Shown here one piece after another: positions 1 to 11,660 of a DNA stretch of 64,000 nt. A program made the position numbers and the translations under genes. The DNA is taken from contig NC_088796.1 in assembly GCF_011386835.1 (NCBI RefSeq), forward strand, positions 28,165,011-28,229,010, given 5' to 3'. How positions within the stretch are numbered: position 1 is the first letter of the stretch; each line of letters opens with the position of its first letter. The DNA comes from Chrysemys picta bellii. Its lineage: Eukaryota; Chordata; Testudines; Emydidae. The notes under the pieces were generated by a model. That model was not told the DNA's origin and ran no database searches. It worked only from the letters and a program-made list of their open reading frames with translations.

Positions 1-2108
1 CCAACTTCATTTTATTTACAGCCTTGATAGGCTGGCTATCTAAAACACTTTATTTGTTATAAATGCAATAAACAGATTTTCAGATAAATGCTTTAGGGAT
101 GAGGTGGCGGGAATTTCAAATTCTACTCTCATTACACCTATGTAATGAGGTGTAACTCCATTGACTCCATGATTTTTGATTGGCAGGACTGGCCTTACAG
201 GTGGGAAATATGGGTGACCACTCAGGATGCTGTGGCTAAGAGACAGGAAGTGGGGTGGGCCTGGACTGTGAGGCCACAGAAGAGAGCTCAGGGGCAATAG
301 GGAGGGCAGCGGGAGCCCGGGAGTGATGAGGGGGCCAGGGCACTAAAATATAAATTGGCTCATGGCTCCATTTTCCCTCAGTCAGCCCTGTAGAAGAGGT
401 GCAGATGTGACAGCTTCAGAGAGGGAGCAGAGCAGTGCTGACCATGCAGAAATCATGCAGCTGGAATTCTTCATCACCTGAATGCTTGCCTTCTGCTTGA
501 GCACATAAACCTATGTACATTTGGAGCAATCTTATGTGACTTTAGAGCACTGCCTATGTTTACCCTTAAAAATTCCTCCTTTTGTGTGAGCATCCAAGTC
601 CTTTGCTGGGCAACTAAGAGTGACCCTTTAAAGATCTCCATGTTCAATCTTTTTCCATCTAGGACCCAAAAAAATCTAGTGTCTTATTGCCACTATCCCA
701 CAATCCTTTGCTGCTGGTTTGGGGAGCTGAGAGAATCAGGTGCAGGGAGGAGAGATCTACCCGTAGAGCTGCTGCAGCTGCTTTCTCACCCCTCACTCCT
801 GTGCATGACCCATTCTGCGTACAAGTTCAGGGAAGTTGCTGCTTCAAGATAATGTCAGTTACTATTATTATTAATGGTTATTGTGAAAACCAAATGAGCA
901 GGTAACTCCCACAGCAAACAGTACAGAAATCATCTGTTCAGTGGCACCGAGGTGTTAGCAACCTGTGGCTATTAAGATTAGGATTGAGGGAGAGATTTTT
1001 ATAGGCACAAGATTTACATTTTGATAGTGCTTTGCCAAGCAACCCTTAAATATGATGCAAATTCTATTCTTTGCAAACAGTTCTCCGGCTACACCGTTTA
1101 CTTTTCAGTAACAAATTTAATTCCAGCTTCTAGGAAATGGCACTCGTTCTGGCATTGGAACCAGTGAGTCAAAAGACATATGCCTTTAATGGGGCTTTTG
1201 GCAAGCATGGCGGCATTAAAGCTATTATTAAGGTCTAATAGTTTATTTCATGCTTTACAAAGAAAAATCAATGTTTAGGGCAAAAATAATGTAGTCTAAA
1301 ACACACTGTGGAAATATTTACACAGATAAATTAACTAATAGATGCACCCTCTTTAGGATAATAAACTACAAGCTAAAGGGAAAATGGAGGACAGACTTCT
1401 CATGGTGCTCCAAGGAAGGGTAAGGAAATCATTTAAAAAAGAAACCCCAACTAAACCCAGGTAAAGCACTGGCCTTGGATTTATATTTAACTTTATGTGC
1501 TGAGCGGCATGATCTACCACAGATTTGTGAGGGGAGGATTCATAAGTGTAGTGTATTATTACTATATATTAATGCTTGTAATTATACCACTCACAGCTGT
1601 GATCCTGTCACATTTCATAAGATAAACAAGTTTAGCCTGGATCAAGACCTGGATAGATTTGTGTCTTCAATATGGCCGACAACTGCTTAAAAATGTAGTG
1701 AACAGGAGTGATTAGATTTAATTCAGCAAAAGGAAACCAATGGGGGAGAGACTTTTCAAATGCACCCGAGGGATTTAGACACACACGTCCCATTGATTTT
1801 TATCTTTAAAATCACCCATTAAAGGGCTGATACCTGTTGATATTACACACCAGTTACATGGATTTCCAGATTCCAGGGAAATCCAATCCATTGTTCCTTT
1901 TCCTCTTCATGGCAGCTCTTTTCCTCTAAGCACAATGAACCCCAGAGGTGTGCACACAGCAAAACTAAAATATGTGATAGTAATTCCCAATATAAAGGAG
2001 TATGTGATAGCTGTTCCTGGAACAACAAGGTTTGATCTTTCCTCCAATCTGCCTGGGGACTAACTAAATAGGTAGCTTTTCTGTGGCATCCAAAACAAGC
2101 ATACAAGA
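1..2108. other. No recognisable gene or repeat
   Basis: Non-coding AT-rich sequence. Short open frames occur on both strands but none has family motifs, splice context or compositional bias, so I read them as chance frames. No clear interspersed repeat was recognised here. Confidence 0.5.
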
Positions 2109-2230
2109 AGGCTTGCCAACCCTCCAGGATTGTCCTAGAGTTTCCAGGAATTAAAGTTTAATCTTTAATTAAAGATTGTCATGTGATGAAACATCCAAGA
2201 ATACATCCAACCAAAATTGGCGACCCTACC
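2109..2230. repeat. Short MITE-like repeat
   Basis: About 120 bp whose ends are roughly inverted: GCTTGCCAACCCT on the left and TTGGCGACCCT on the right. The interior is AT-rich with a local palindrome (TTTAATCTTTAATTAAAG). It resembles a short repeat that I recall as common in turtle and crocodile DNA. The family name is not known to me. Confidence 0.5.
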
Positions 2231-3604
2231 TCCGAGACAAAAAACACAGACCCACCACTTATCTCCTAAGAAGGTCTGATGATCAAACCATTCTTAATGC
2301 AAAAATATGTTTCCTTGCAAAAAGAGGGCTGTTCCATTTTTATTTTACAGGAGCTGGCAAACTTTGGGTATAAACTAGAAATTCCCTCTTATACCACATA
2401 CCTTTATAAAGAAGAAAGGGATGTTGCTTCAGGAGATGGAATTAATGGAGCTGGGGAGCAGGTTTCATGCTGCATGCTCTAGCTCTCTCTTCCCTCCCCC
2501 AGCTCTGGTAAGAACACTGCATGGTTGGGGAACACAGGAGTTTGGAAGGCCTGGCTAGGCAGAGTAGGAGAGAGGAGCAACTCCAGCAGCCTGCTTGTCT
2601 CACACATTGGCTGCCTCTTTGTGGCTTCCATCTTCATGTGACATGGATAGATGTACACAGGTGCAGCCCGGGGACCAATGTTAGCATAGCTCTGATGCTA
2701 GTTGTGGTGGCATCAAGAAGCAACATGGAAAGCTGCATACTTAGTTCAGCTTCCCCAATCAATATGCATTCGGGAGGGAGGCATGATTACCTGTGGATCC
2801 TTGGGCTTTGTGAGGCTGGTAGCCCATGCTTCCTTGACCACTACATGTCCACTAAGGCCCTGATCCCTTACCACAGAAGTCAATAGGAGCTTTGCCTAAC
2901 TCTTCAGGGAACAATATGTTTTACATCTTAAATGCTATTGATTTTTCAGACTACTTTTTCTTTTCCTATGCATGTTTGCATGGCTGGAGAAAACGTAGGC
3001 CTAAGATGCAAACAGATGGCTACTCAAGTAATTTCCCATTGAGTTCATTTTGCTGGATTGATGAGACTTGTTTAGAAAGAGAACAGCTTCCTTGCCTCTC
3101 GTCTCCTGCCTGCAGCTCCATCCAGAGGAACACCTCATAGTAGTCCTTTATTTCAAAAGAAACTTCAGTAATCAATGAAATTGTGAAGGACATGGTAACA
3201 AAGCCATGAACAAATATCTTCAGTTAACTGCATGTGATAGAATCGTTTAGTACATGCCCCTATGAGTGGCTTAAGATAATGGCTTAAGAAAATGTAGGAT
3301 AAAAGAAGACTTGAGTTTCACTGATTGAACTGTTTTTTTAAATGTTTCCCTCTTGGCTGGGGTGAAGGTGCTTGTTAGTTCTGTTCTTAATAAATCATGG
3401 CTTTCTTGGAAATGGAAGGAAGCCTGGACGTAAGAAATGCATTTTTCTGTGCTCCATGCATTGCAAGATAAGAAGGTCTGAAGGGAAAGTAGGGGACTCA
3501 TATGCTATTGCTAATTTTTTTTGTGCTTTTGTATTCCTGACTGAACGGCTTCAGAATGAGGATATTTCTACAAGATACTTCTAGGAATATGGGGTTGGTT
3601 CTGA
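2231..3604. other. No recognisable gene or repeat
   Basis: Non-coding. Open frames of 65 to 121 codons overlap on both strands without recognisable domains. Nothing else supported. Confidence 0.45.
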
Positions 3605-3672
3605 TTTTATTTGTATTGTGGTGGCACCTAGGGACTTCAGCACCATTGTGTACTGTACAAGCACATAAGTAA
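3605..3672 (-). repeat. Ancient SINE-tail-like repeat
   Basis: Contains a degraded version of a motif seen several times in this window: a gene-free block around ACCATTGTGTACTGTACAAG. The same block occurs in this orientation near 22130 and 41360 and in the other orientation near 50060 and 54000. It is an old interspersed repeat; the family name is uncertain (MIR or CORE-SINE-like). Confidence 0.45.
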
Positions 3673-3989
3673 GAGGCCTAAAATTACCATTCACAAGGAC
3701 AAGTAGCAAAATTCTCTTTCTTCTCTTCCATCCACTCAAAACTGCCAGGAATATAAAACCACCATATCTCAGTCGGAAATCCTCTGACTCAGACTTTCAG
3801 AAAGTATGGGTACATTTGCACAATAAGTCATGTGTTTTCTGAAAAACTGGTCCTAGGTATGAAACTAAGGTTTATCTAATTTTTCTAAATAGGAAGTAAA
3901 GTTCTCAGACTTACATTCCTAAACCCAAGAGAATTCCTGTAACATTTTCTCTCCTCAATAGCTAGGTTACCTGAAATATGACAACACTG

Positions 3990-4126
3990 GTTAGGGAGAC
4001 AAGATGGGTGAGGTAATATCTTTTATTGGACCAACTTCTGTTGATGAGAGAGACAGTAAAAGATATTACCTCCCCCTCCTTGTCTCTATAATATTCTGGG
4101 ACTGACATGGCTACAGCGACACTGCA
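3990..4126. mobile_element. Penelope-like 3' remnant, inverted dimer
   Basis: A palindromic pair of partial units. The left arm (GATGGGTGAGGTAATATC, then a TTTTATTGGACCAACTTC block) is repeated in inverse orientation on the right (AAAAGATATTACCTCCCCC), followed by a tail rich in GACATGGCTACAGCGACACT. The tail and arm match copies at 14028-14333 and 28306-28404. Possible target duplication GACAACACTG at 3980-3989 and 4127-4136, though part of it may belong to the family end. The ribozyme-bearing part seen at 28.3 kb is missing here. Assignment to Penelope-like elements is inferred from that copy. Confidence 0.55.
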
Positions 4127-4200
4127 GACAACACTGATTGATAGTTTCTCCAATATTACTGGTAGAAATGAGACTATTGTCATTATAACAAGGTGATATG

Positions 4201-4280
4201 CCAGGGGTTGCCTGTGATAACAGGGGACCGGACTTGATGAACCAAGGAGGTCTCTTCCAGTTGTATGTTCCTATGTTATA
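4201..4280 (+). repeat. CR1 3' tail fragment
   Basis: Decayed CR1 3' end: a GGGGACCGGACTTGATGA block followed by GGTCTCTTCCAGTTGTATG. It matches in order the tail of the CR1 copy ending at 45150. Too short to hold any coding sequence. Confidence 0.6.
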
Positions 4281-4696
4281 TGTCTTAGATGAGGGAAACC
4301 TATAACATTACCTATATTTTTTATATTCTGAGACCAGAAGGTTGTTTTTACTGTTTTGTTCTACTCTATATCACCCCTGATTAACAATATAGGAACCACA
4401 CACACCCATTATGTACAGCTTTGCTCTAATGTATTATCTGAAGGGAATCATGATACAGGCATGATATAATCTGGACACAATTCAACCACAGCTACTTTGC
4501 CTGACCTCACTCTGCTTTTCAATCCTATGGGCAGTTTACCAGCCATGTACTTCACCCAAGTACAAAAGGTTCCTTGCAACAGGAAGGTAGGTTTCCAACC
4601 TAACTTCAAATATGGAACATAAATATTAGAACTGAGCTATTAAGTTGCAAGAAATAATATACTTGATAAGTTTCACCTTTTCTGTTTGTGAGAAAA
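4281..4696. other. No recognisable feature
   Basis: Non-coding unique-looking sequence; nothing supported. Confidence 0.5.
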
Positions 4697-4766
4697 GGGC
4701 CTGATTCAACTACTATTAAGTCAATGGGAGTCTTTCATTAACTTCAGAAGAGGTTGAATTGTGCCC
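4697..4766. repeat. 70-bp mini inverted repeat, GGGCCTGATTC family
   Basis: Starts GGGCCTGATTCAACTAC and ends with the inverse GAGGTTGAATTGTGCCC. Similar ends flank short elements at 24405, 26768 and 54819, so this looks like one old MITE family. No coding capacity. Confidence 0.5.
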
Positions 4767-6199
4767 AGATTGTGCAATTCTCAACTATTCATAATTATGA
4801 ATTTTGCCACAAAATAATTCTTAGCGTGCAGATCATTTGCAAAGTGTGAATATTCACAGTTCATGCTGTGTGGGTTGGTTAAATCAGGTGTTTGTTTCCT
4901 GATTGGATTAATTACACTGGTCTACAATTTTTGAGAAGTCGTCTGCTTCAGAGATAAAATGTGCTATTTATTATGTATTTTGATGTGCTGAATTCAAATA
5001 TGACAATTAAAACAACTGATTGGCTACTGTTTCTAAGATATTTAAGTTTTTACATTTTATGTCTATGTATATTGTGTAGATAGTAGAGTTTTAATCATAA
5101 TTGTAAACCTAGGTCTTTTCATGTGTTTATAGTTGCTTTACATGATAATATTTCACCTGTCCTGTTTATGTAACACTTTAAAAATCAGCAAAAGGGTTAT
5201 ATAAATAAAATTTATTATGAAACAAAAGGCAAAAAACTATTATGTACATAGTTTAGTCCTATTCAGTGTCTACTCGGCGCTTCTTGGCTTGTCTCTTGTA
5301 TTCATTAAATGGAGCATCTCTTGTCACTGTTCAGCAATAGTCTGCAAGCATTGATGGGCTCCATTTGCCCTGATAGTGTTTCTCCATTGTTGCAATGTCC
5401 TGGTGAAATCGCTCGCCGTGCTCATCGCTCACTGCTCCGCAGTGCGGTGGAAAAAAATCTAGATGAGAGTGCAAAAAATGTATCTTTAGTGACATGTTGC
5501 AACCAAGGCTTTTGTATGCCTTGAGGAGGTTTTCCACCAACAACCTGTAGTTGTCTGCCTTGTTGTTTCCGAGAAAATTTATTGCCACTAACTGGAAGGC
5601 TTTCCATGCCGTCTTTTCCTTGCCACGCAGTGCATGGTCAAATGCATCATCTCAAAGAAGTTCACGAATCTGAGGACCAACAAAGACACCTTCCTTTATC
5701 TTAGCTTCACTTAACCTTGGAAATTTTCCACAGAGGTACTTGAAAGCTGCTTGTGTTTTGTCAATGGCCTTGACAAAGTTCTTCATCAGACCCAGCTTGA
5801 TGTGTAAGGGTGGTAACAAAATCTTAATTGATTCAACAAGTGGTGGATGCTGAACACTTTTCCTCCCAGGCTCCAATGACTGTCGGAGTGGCCAATCTTT
5901 CTTGATGTAGTGGGAATCTCTTGCACGACTATCCCAATCGCAGAGAAAACAGCAATACTTTGTGTATCCAGTCTGCAGACCAAGCAAGAGAACAACAACC
6001 TTCAAATTGCCACTAAGCTGCCACTGATGTTGGTCATAGTTTATGCACCTCAAAAGTTGTTTCATGTTGTCATAGGTTTCCTTCATATGGACTGCATGAC
6101 CAACTGGAATTGATGGCAAAACATTGCCATTATGCAGTAAAACAGCTTTAAGATTCGTCTTCGATGAATCAATGAACCGTCTGCACTCATCTGGATCGT

Positions 6200-7320
6200 T
6201 GTAGGACTGATGAATGAAATTGTTTTTAATTGTTTACTTTATTAATGTAACTTCATAAGTAAAGTTTTATGAATGAAACAATATTCATTCATAAAACCGG
6301 TTACCCCAATAACTGGCTAATTAACAGTTAAGATGCTTGTTAAGAGCCATAGCTGTTCAGTCAGCTGCCTTTGTAAATTTCACTATCAATCCAATTCCTG
6401 CTTAAATCACTGAGACTTGCACTGTTTCAGTATTGTAACTTCTGTTCACCATTTATTACACTTGCCTACAGTGTAACTTCTGTTCACTGTTTGCCATCCA
6501 TTATACTTGTCTATATTGTAACTTCTGTTCACTGTTTGCCATATTGTAATTCAAACCCCATTTTAAAACGCTTACTCCATATTGTAAGGGCTTGCTGCAA
6601 CCTTCATTTTTGCAAACCCTGCTGTAATCTTATTAGTTTATTTTAGATGTGTGAATGAGGTATGTATGGATGATGAAATCAACCTCCAGCCCCAGCCTGT
6701 CCTGATTAAATAGAGTTCAAACACCAACGGCTGAAGATGCAGACAAGAGCCCTAACAAAGTAAGAAAAATCCACCCTAAAAAGAAAAGGTACAATAGAAG
6801 GAAGATCAAAGCCCGGTCCAAGGCTGAAAGTCATGTTTGCAATTGACGGGTAATCAATCACCAAACCCAGAGGCAGCGTGACACAGTAAGACCTATAGAC
6901 TCTAGATTCAAACTAAAGCCTACAAAAAGAATGGGTGAGATGGAAAACTTTGGAGGAGGGTAACATTCTGCTGCCAACATGGAAGGGCATCGGTGCATGC
7001 CCAATAGAGACCCAGCTCGTCCTTGTGCCGGGCTTTCCTGGCCAGTTAGCCGCCACAAGCTACGAACCCAAGCTGCAAACTCAAGCCACAGACTCAAGCA
7101 AGACTGGTAACTATGCAGCAGCTGCAGAACATCTGATGGATGTGCATGTGTGTGTGTGTGTGTGTATAGGTATTAGGTATAATGTGTGTGTACAAGGATT
7201 AATATATATAAGGATTAAGATATTAGTTATTGGTCATAAATCAAATTGTTATCATAATAAATGTGGCATCTTTATCTTGTCCCCTTTAATAAGATCCTGC
7301 TAGTTTTTATTGGTATAACA
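6200..7320 (+). mobile_element. Solo LTR nested in the transposon gene
   Basis: A 1121-bp insert starting TGTAGGAC and ending TATAACA, flanked by TCGT at 6196-6199 and 7321-7324. TG...CA ends plus a 4-bp duplication indicate an LTR left after recombination between two LTRs; no internal retroviral or retrotransposon genes remain. Plus orientation is favoured by an AATAAA near 7256 followed by a T-rich, TGTCCCC-containing stretch close to the right end. A repeated TGTAACTTCTGTTCAC motif occurs at 6436-6535. The 4-bp duplication fits a gammaretrovirus-like or gypsy LTR; I cannot choose between them. It splits the transposon gene, so it is younger than that element. Confidence 0.7.
7147..7166 (+). 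repeat. (TG)n microsatellite
   Basis: About ten TG units inside the solo LTR. Confidence 0.8.
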
Positions 7321-8588
7321 TCGTGAACGATGTCGAGGGCTGCCATCACACCATCGATGTTGTTGCAGGCTACAAGATCACCTTCCATGAAGAAGAATGG
7401 GACAAGATCCTTTTGACGGTCACGGAACATGGAAACCCTAATATCACCTGCCAGGAGATTCCACTGCTGTAGTCTGGAGCCCAACAGCTCTGCCTTACTC
7501 TTGGGTAGTTCCAAATCCCTGACAAGGTCATTCAGTTCACCTTGTGTTATGAGGTGTGGTTCAGAGGAGGAGGATCAGAGAATATGTGGGTCCTGTGACA
7601 TTGATGGTTCAGGACCAGAAGTTTCATCCTCTTCTTCTTCCTCGTCTGACTCAAATGAGTGATTCTGGTGCATCAGGAACCAGCAGTCCTTCTCCGTGGG
7701 GTACTGGGCGTATAGCTGATGGAATGTTTGGATAATGCATAGTCCACTTTTTCTTCTTTGACACACCTTTCCCAACTGGAGGCACCATGCAGAAGTAACA
7801 ATTGCTGGTATGATCTGTTGGCTCTCTCCAAATCATTGGCACTACAAAAGGCATAGATTTCCTTTTCCTGTTCAACCACTAGCGAAGATTTGTTGCACAT
7901 GTGTTGCAGCATATGTGTGGGACCCACCTCTTGTCCTGATCTCCAATTTTGCAGCCAAAATAAAGGTGATAGGCTTTCTTAACCATAGTGGTTATACTGT
8001 GCTTTTGTGATGCAAAAGTCACTTCACCACAAACATAGCAGAAGTTATCTGCACTGTTCACACAAGTACGAGGCATCTCTGCTCACTTTGGCTAAACACA
8101 AATGTGTCCCTTTGCAAAATCAAACACTGACAAATAAGAGAGAACAACACGGTATGATTTCTGGAGCTGATATAGGGCAATTTGTTCAGCAGAGTGATGT
8201 AAGCTTCGTTATGATTGCATCATCCATGACTTCTAGGAATAACATGATGCAATTCATATCATGTATGACACAATACCAGCTTCAGATTGCATCATTCATT
8301 GTTTTGCCTAAAAAGCAAGTACTGTCCAAACCCAGTCATAGATTTATTCATAGATCCAGTCAAAGATGTATTTAGTCATTTCTGGTTTAAATTGAGATCC
8401 CTTCCCTTTATAATTCACTTATCCTCCGCCATTCCCAAGTCAAGGGTCGTATATACTGACTCAATAGCATATCTTGAAAACTAGAGCCAATCAACAATTT
8501 TAAGCATCATTTTCGTTCTCAGTGACCCAGAATTAGTAAAGTTTGACTACATTTATTTCAGAAGCATTTTGGCTGTAGAGCAGTGTTA

Positions 8589-10924
8589 CATAACTAATCA
8601 ACAAAGAGCAGTTGGGAATATGACAGTTGAATACACAATCTAAAATTCATGCTGAGTTGGTTAATTACATTTGTCATCCCATTAGGAAACCAACAGTATC
8701 ACTTGATTTACATAGTTAAGCAATGAATTTTGAATTGTAATATTTTCAATTCACAATTTACATTTCATGCTGTTGGTTATTTACATAAGTCGTGTGATAT
8801 TGTTTTGTTTTCATGCTTGGATGACTTATGCTACTGACTAATACAATGCAAACTATAATTTGGCAATCCAGTGCAAAATCTGAAATTTGCTTTATGCAAA
8901 TATGCAGATATCTGGGTGAAAATGCACTTTTCACAAGTATTCGTGGCAATAAAAATTCAACACTTCAGTGTTCATGGAAAATGAACACGAAAGACTTGCA
9001 AATAAGGTTGATTTAATGGAATTTCATAATTTGAATTAATGTTCACAGAACATTTTCAGACATTTCTCATCTCTAACAAATATTACTGTTGCTGTAATAT
9101 TCTGTAGTACTGTGAAACTTTCTGACTTGGCTGCGACTAAGTCACCGGGAATGAAATCACCACAATGATACTATGACATCTTATGTGCACATTGGTTATC
9201 TACAAACACCTTTATCAGTAGCTATTTGGGTACAATGACATCAAGCTAATGACAATTACCCGTATCAGAACTCTATCCATATCAGGAACTCTGAAACCTC
9301 TCAGAATCTTGTGACCAAAATAACCTCATATTGTGCTGTATTTTTCCCACTTTGTTTAGGAAGTGGGTCATATTTGCCCAGCTTGTGGTCATTCCAAATA
9401 TGTTTTGGGAGGCTATCTTGTACTTCAGAATCTATGCTTTCATTTTTGTTAAAAATATATATTAAGGAGCAAATTTTCAAACCACATGTCATTGCACAAT
9501 ACAATGGAACAAAGCAATTTCCTTCTAGCGCTCTAAATGGGTTGAGTTCAATTACAAAAATGAACAGATGTAAACTGATTTTCAGAGCTGCTGAGCTCCC
9601 ACAAATCCCTTTGAAATTAATGAAAGCGGAGTGTGCACTTTTCAAAATCAGGACCCCCTTATTTAAGGGCTTATATAGGAGTTTGGGTATAATGTTGTGT
9701 ATAGCTAAACTTGAAAATTTGGATCATAGCTCTAGCATTTGTGTTTGCAAAACTAACCAAATTGTGAGTTGAATTCAGACCGATTCAGTGGTGATTGCCT
9801 GAGTCTTCAGGCAGTCTGAAATAGATTTGTAAGTTCGTGACTTGACAGAATGCTTTGCAATATGTTGTTTACCCAGAAGTCTAGCAATTTAAATGCAGCA
9901 GCATCATATAATATATTTCACTGCTGATCAAAGCATGCAAGAAGAAAGAGAGACAATCCTATTAAGATCTATATGACTCCATGTCAGTAGCATCTTGGTT
10001 TGGCCTCTCAGGTGGATGTAGTTTAATTCGTGCCAGATCTTTGTGGGTGAAATTTGGGAGAGTTAGCTCTATACTTTTCTAATTAGACCTTTCATTATAT
10101 TAATTCGCAAGGTTTTGTATAAGAGCCAAAACTTAAATTTTTACTCAGGTAAAACTCTATGGAAGTTCTTAGAACTTTTGGCAAAGTAAAGACTGTAAGA
10201 TTTGTCCTTAAAATAAAAAGATAAAGCAGTAATTTATTCTGTAAGAGAGAGAAGTACCCAGGTTGTTATATATGAAGAACTAGTTTTTGAAACCTGCACA
10301 TTTCACTAATTTCAAGTGTGCTGTTTGTAGACAGTCATTAAATGATCTTCCTGCAACAAGCTGTTTTTCTTTAAAATGTTATTGCCTTTCTATTTCCTTT
10401 GAGCTCTAGTACAGTATGTGTGATGTCTTCATAGCGCTCTAACCACAGTACTTTTAAAGGGCTATCAACGTAACACAGTAGTGGTAATTTGGTAAACAAA
10501 TTGTTCTCACAAACTTGTAACGGAAGATTGGTATTTTAAACATGATTAAACATTGCACACGTCGTAGTTCATGCAAACTTCCTGTGCCTGATACAAATTA
10601 TATGTAAAAGGTCCCAGGGAGAGTTTGGTGTTCTGTTGGTTCACCTAAAATGATATTGTATTGTACAGCATAAATAAAAATGACAGTGCAAATTCTGTCC
10701 TGATGTAGTGCATGGCAGTCTTTTTATTGACTTGTGGGGGGCTGGATCTGGCCTTGTACTCTCTGCAATTCTGGTGACTTGAGTGGTCAAATGTTTTGTT
10801 GAAACTGTTTTGTTGTTTTTTATGGAAATTAGGTTTTTGACTAAACAAATTTTTTCACAAAAAGTGTCTGTTTCAGTTGAACATGTTGAGTTTGCTTAAA
10901 AATACTGGAAACCCAAAACCCAAA
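8589..10924. other. No gene; two short copies of a local motif
   Basis: AT-rich non-coding DNA. Two copies of a short motif around TTCATGCTG...GTTGGTTA occur near 8648 and 8764, and a third lies at 4859 just outside the left end of the transposon. Overlapping open frames on opposite strands at about 9300-9770 (114 and 153 codons) have no recognisable features. The stretch near 10790-10920 (TGTTTTGTTGAAACTG, AACAAATTTTTTCAC) may be a decayed repeat related to 17079-17270. Confidence 0.45.
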
Positions 10925-11075
10925 ATATTTTGCTTTGTAAGTTCCACCACAGTACCTCATGGGAGTCATAGTTCAGGTGACATATGTCCCCACTGTTCTC
11001 TATGAGAGGGCTCCACAGGTGGACTTCATCTCCCATGATTCATCCTAGCCATGGGACTCCAATGATGCACTGACC
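10925..11075. repeat. Possible decayed MITE
   Basis: Two roughly inverted blocks, CCTCATGGGAGTCATAGTT on the left and CATCTCCCATGATTCATCC on the right. I recall CTCCCATGA-type blocks as recurrent in reptile DNA. Boundaries are approximate. Confidence 0.35.
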
Positions 11076-11087
11076 AGCTCACTAACA

Positions 11088-11660
11088 TGTCTACACTGCA
11101 CACTTAGCCTGGGCTCTGACCCAGGCTTGAGCTCAAGCACCCCTTCAGTCCACACACAAATCAGTCTGACTCAAGTCAGCAAGCACTAGGGACCTGGGCC
11201 CTAGGATCCTGAGGGTTGGGGGATAGGTCCCACTGTGAGCTGGGTCCAGGCCCTGCCATTTTGTGGTGTGGACACAGGTCAAGCTGCAGACCTGAGTCAA
11301 AATGTCTGTATAGCACAGTAGGAAACATTAGCATGACTGTGAGACCTGCGTCCAGCAATTGTAAACCCTGGTTTACAACGCAGTGCGGACGCACAAACTG
11401 GTGGTCAGCAATGTGTCCATACACAGACATGAGTGTCCATGGTAAAAATTTTGAGGGCCGTGGTAATTTTTCAAAAAATTGTATGACTGAATTACATAAC
11501 CCCCCTCCAATGTCCATCACTAAGTATGGTAATTTTGTCAAGTGTCCATCGCATAACATGGTGGTGCCAACTTCTGGCTCAAACAGAGGCTTGGAAACAC
11601 CAAGTCCATAAGCCCAGGTCCCAGAGATCCGAGCTTAGTCTACAGTGTAGATGAACCCTA
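11088..11660. repeat. Imperfect MITE, possibly composite
   Basis: Starts near TGTCTACACTGCACACTTAG and ends with a rough inverse (GAGCTTAGTCTACAGTGTAG). These ends resemble the GTCTACACT-type termini of Harbinger-like MITEs. The middle (about 11400-11580) differs in style, with repeated GTGTCCAT motifs, and may be a second insertion. Open frames here overlap on both strands and have no domain. Confidence 0.4.

Larger units (their letters stand above)
5259..8076 (-). pseudogene. Broken transposon gene, zinc-motif protein (probable transposase)
   Basis: Reads from ATG at 8076 to TAG at 5259-5261; about 560 codons once the LTR (6200-7320) is set aside. The N-terminal part has CYVC, a CCNTC knuckle and a CYFC pair, suggesting zinc binding. 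An acidic run of E residues follows near 7640. The C-terminal part has CCFLCDWDS, an LPPLHIKLGLMKNF block and SDEHGERFHQDI, and ends in a basic RRVDTE tail. Breaks: TAG at about 7876, a frameshift near 7650-7670, TGA near 7573, the LTR insertion, TGA near 5650 and TGA near 5329. Several stops look like C-to-T decay. The protein resembles an uncharacterised repeated protein of turtles and other animals. A transposase role is inferred from the inverted repeats around it and from a resemblance to the conserved H..G..K and late acidic motifs of large DDE transposases. Confidence 0.6.
4915..8585 (-). mobile_element. DNA transposon with CACTG ends and TTA target duplication
   Basis: The 12-bp ends are inverted with one mismatch: CACTGGTCTACA at 4915-4926 and TGTAGAGCAGTG at 8574-8585. 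Each is flanked directly by TTA (4912-4914 and 8586-8588). Similar subterminal blocks lie inside both ends in inverted orientation (GATTGGCTACTG near 5018; the inverse near 8481-8492). It carries one minus-strand gene (5259-8076). Without the nested LTR and its duplication the element is about 2.55 kb. CACTG ends with a 3-bp duplication are typical of animal CACTA/EnSpm (CMC) transposons, so I infer that class, but the protein itself I cannot assign with confidence. Confidence 0.65.

Noticed and set aside
9301..9772. Overlapping open frames of 114 and 153 codons on opposite strands
   Set aside because: No domain, signal or repeat family, and both frames exist only because stops are sparse there. 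No splice or promoter context.
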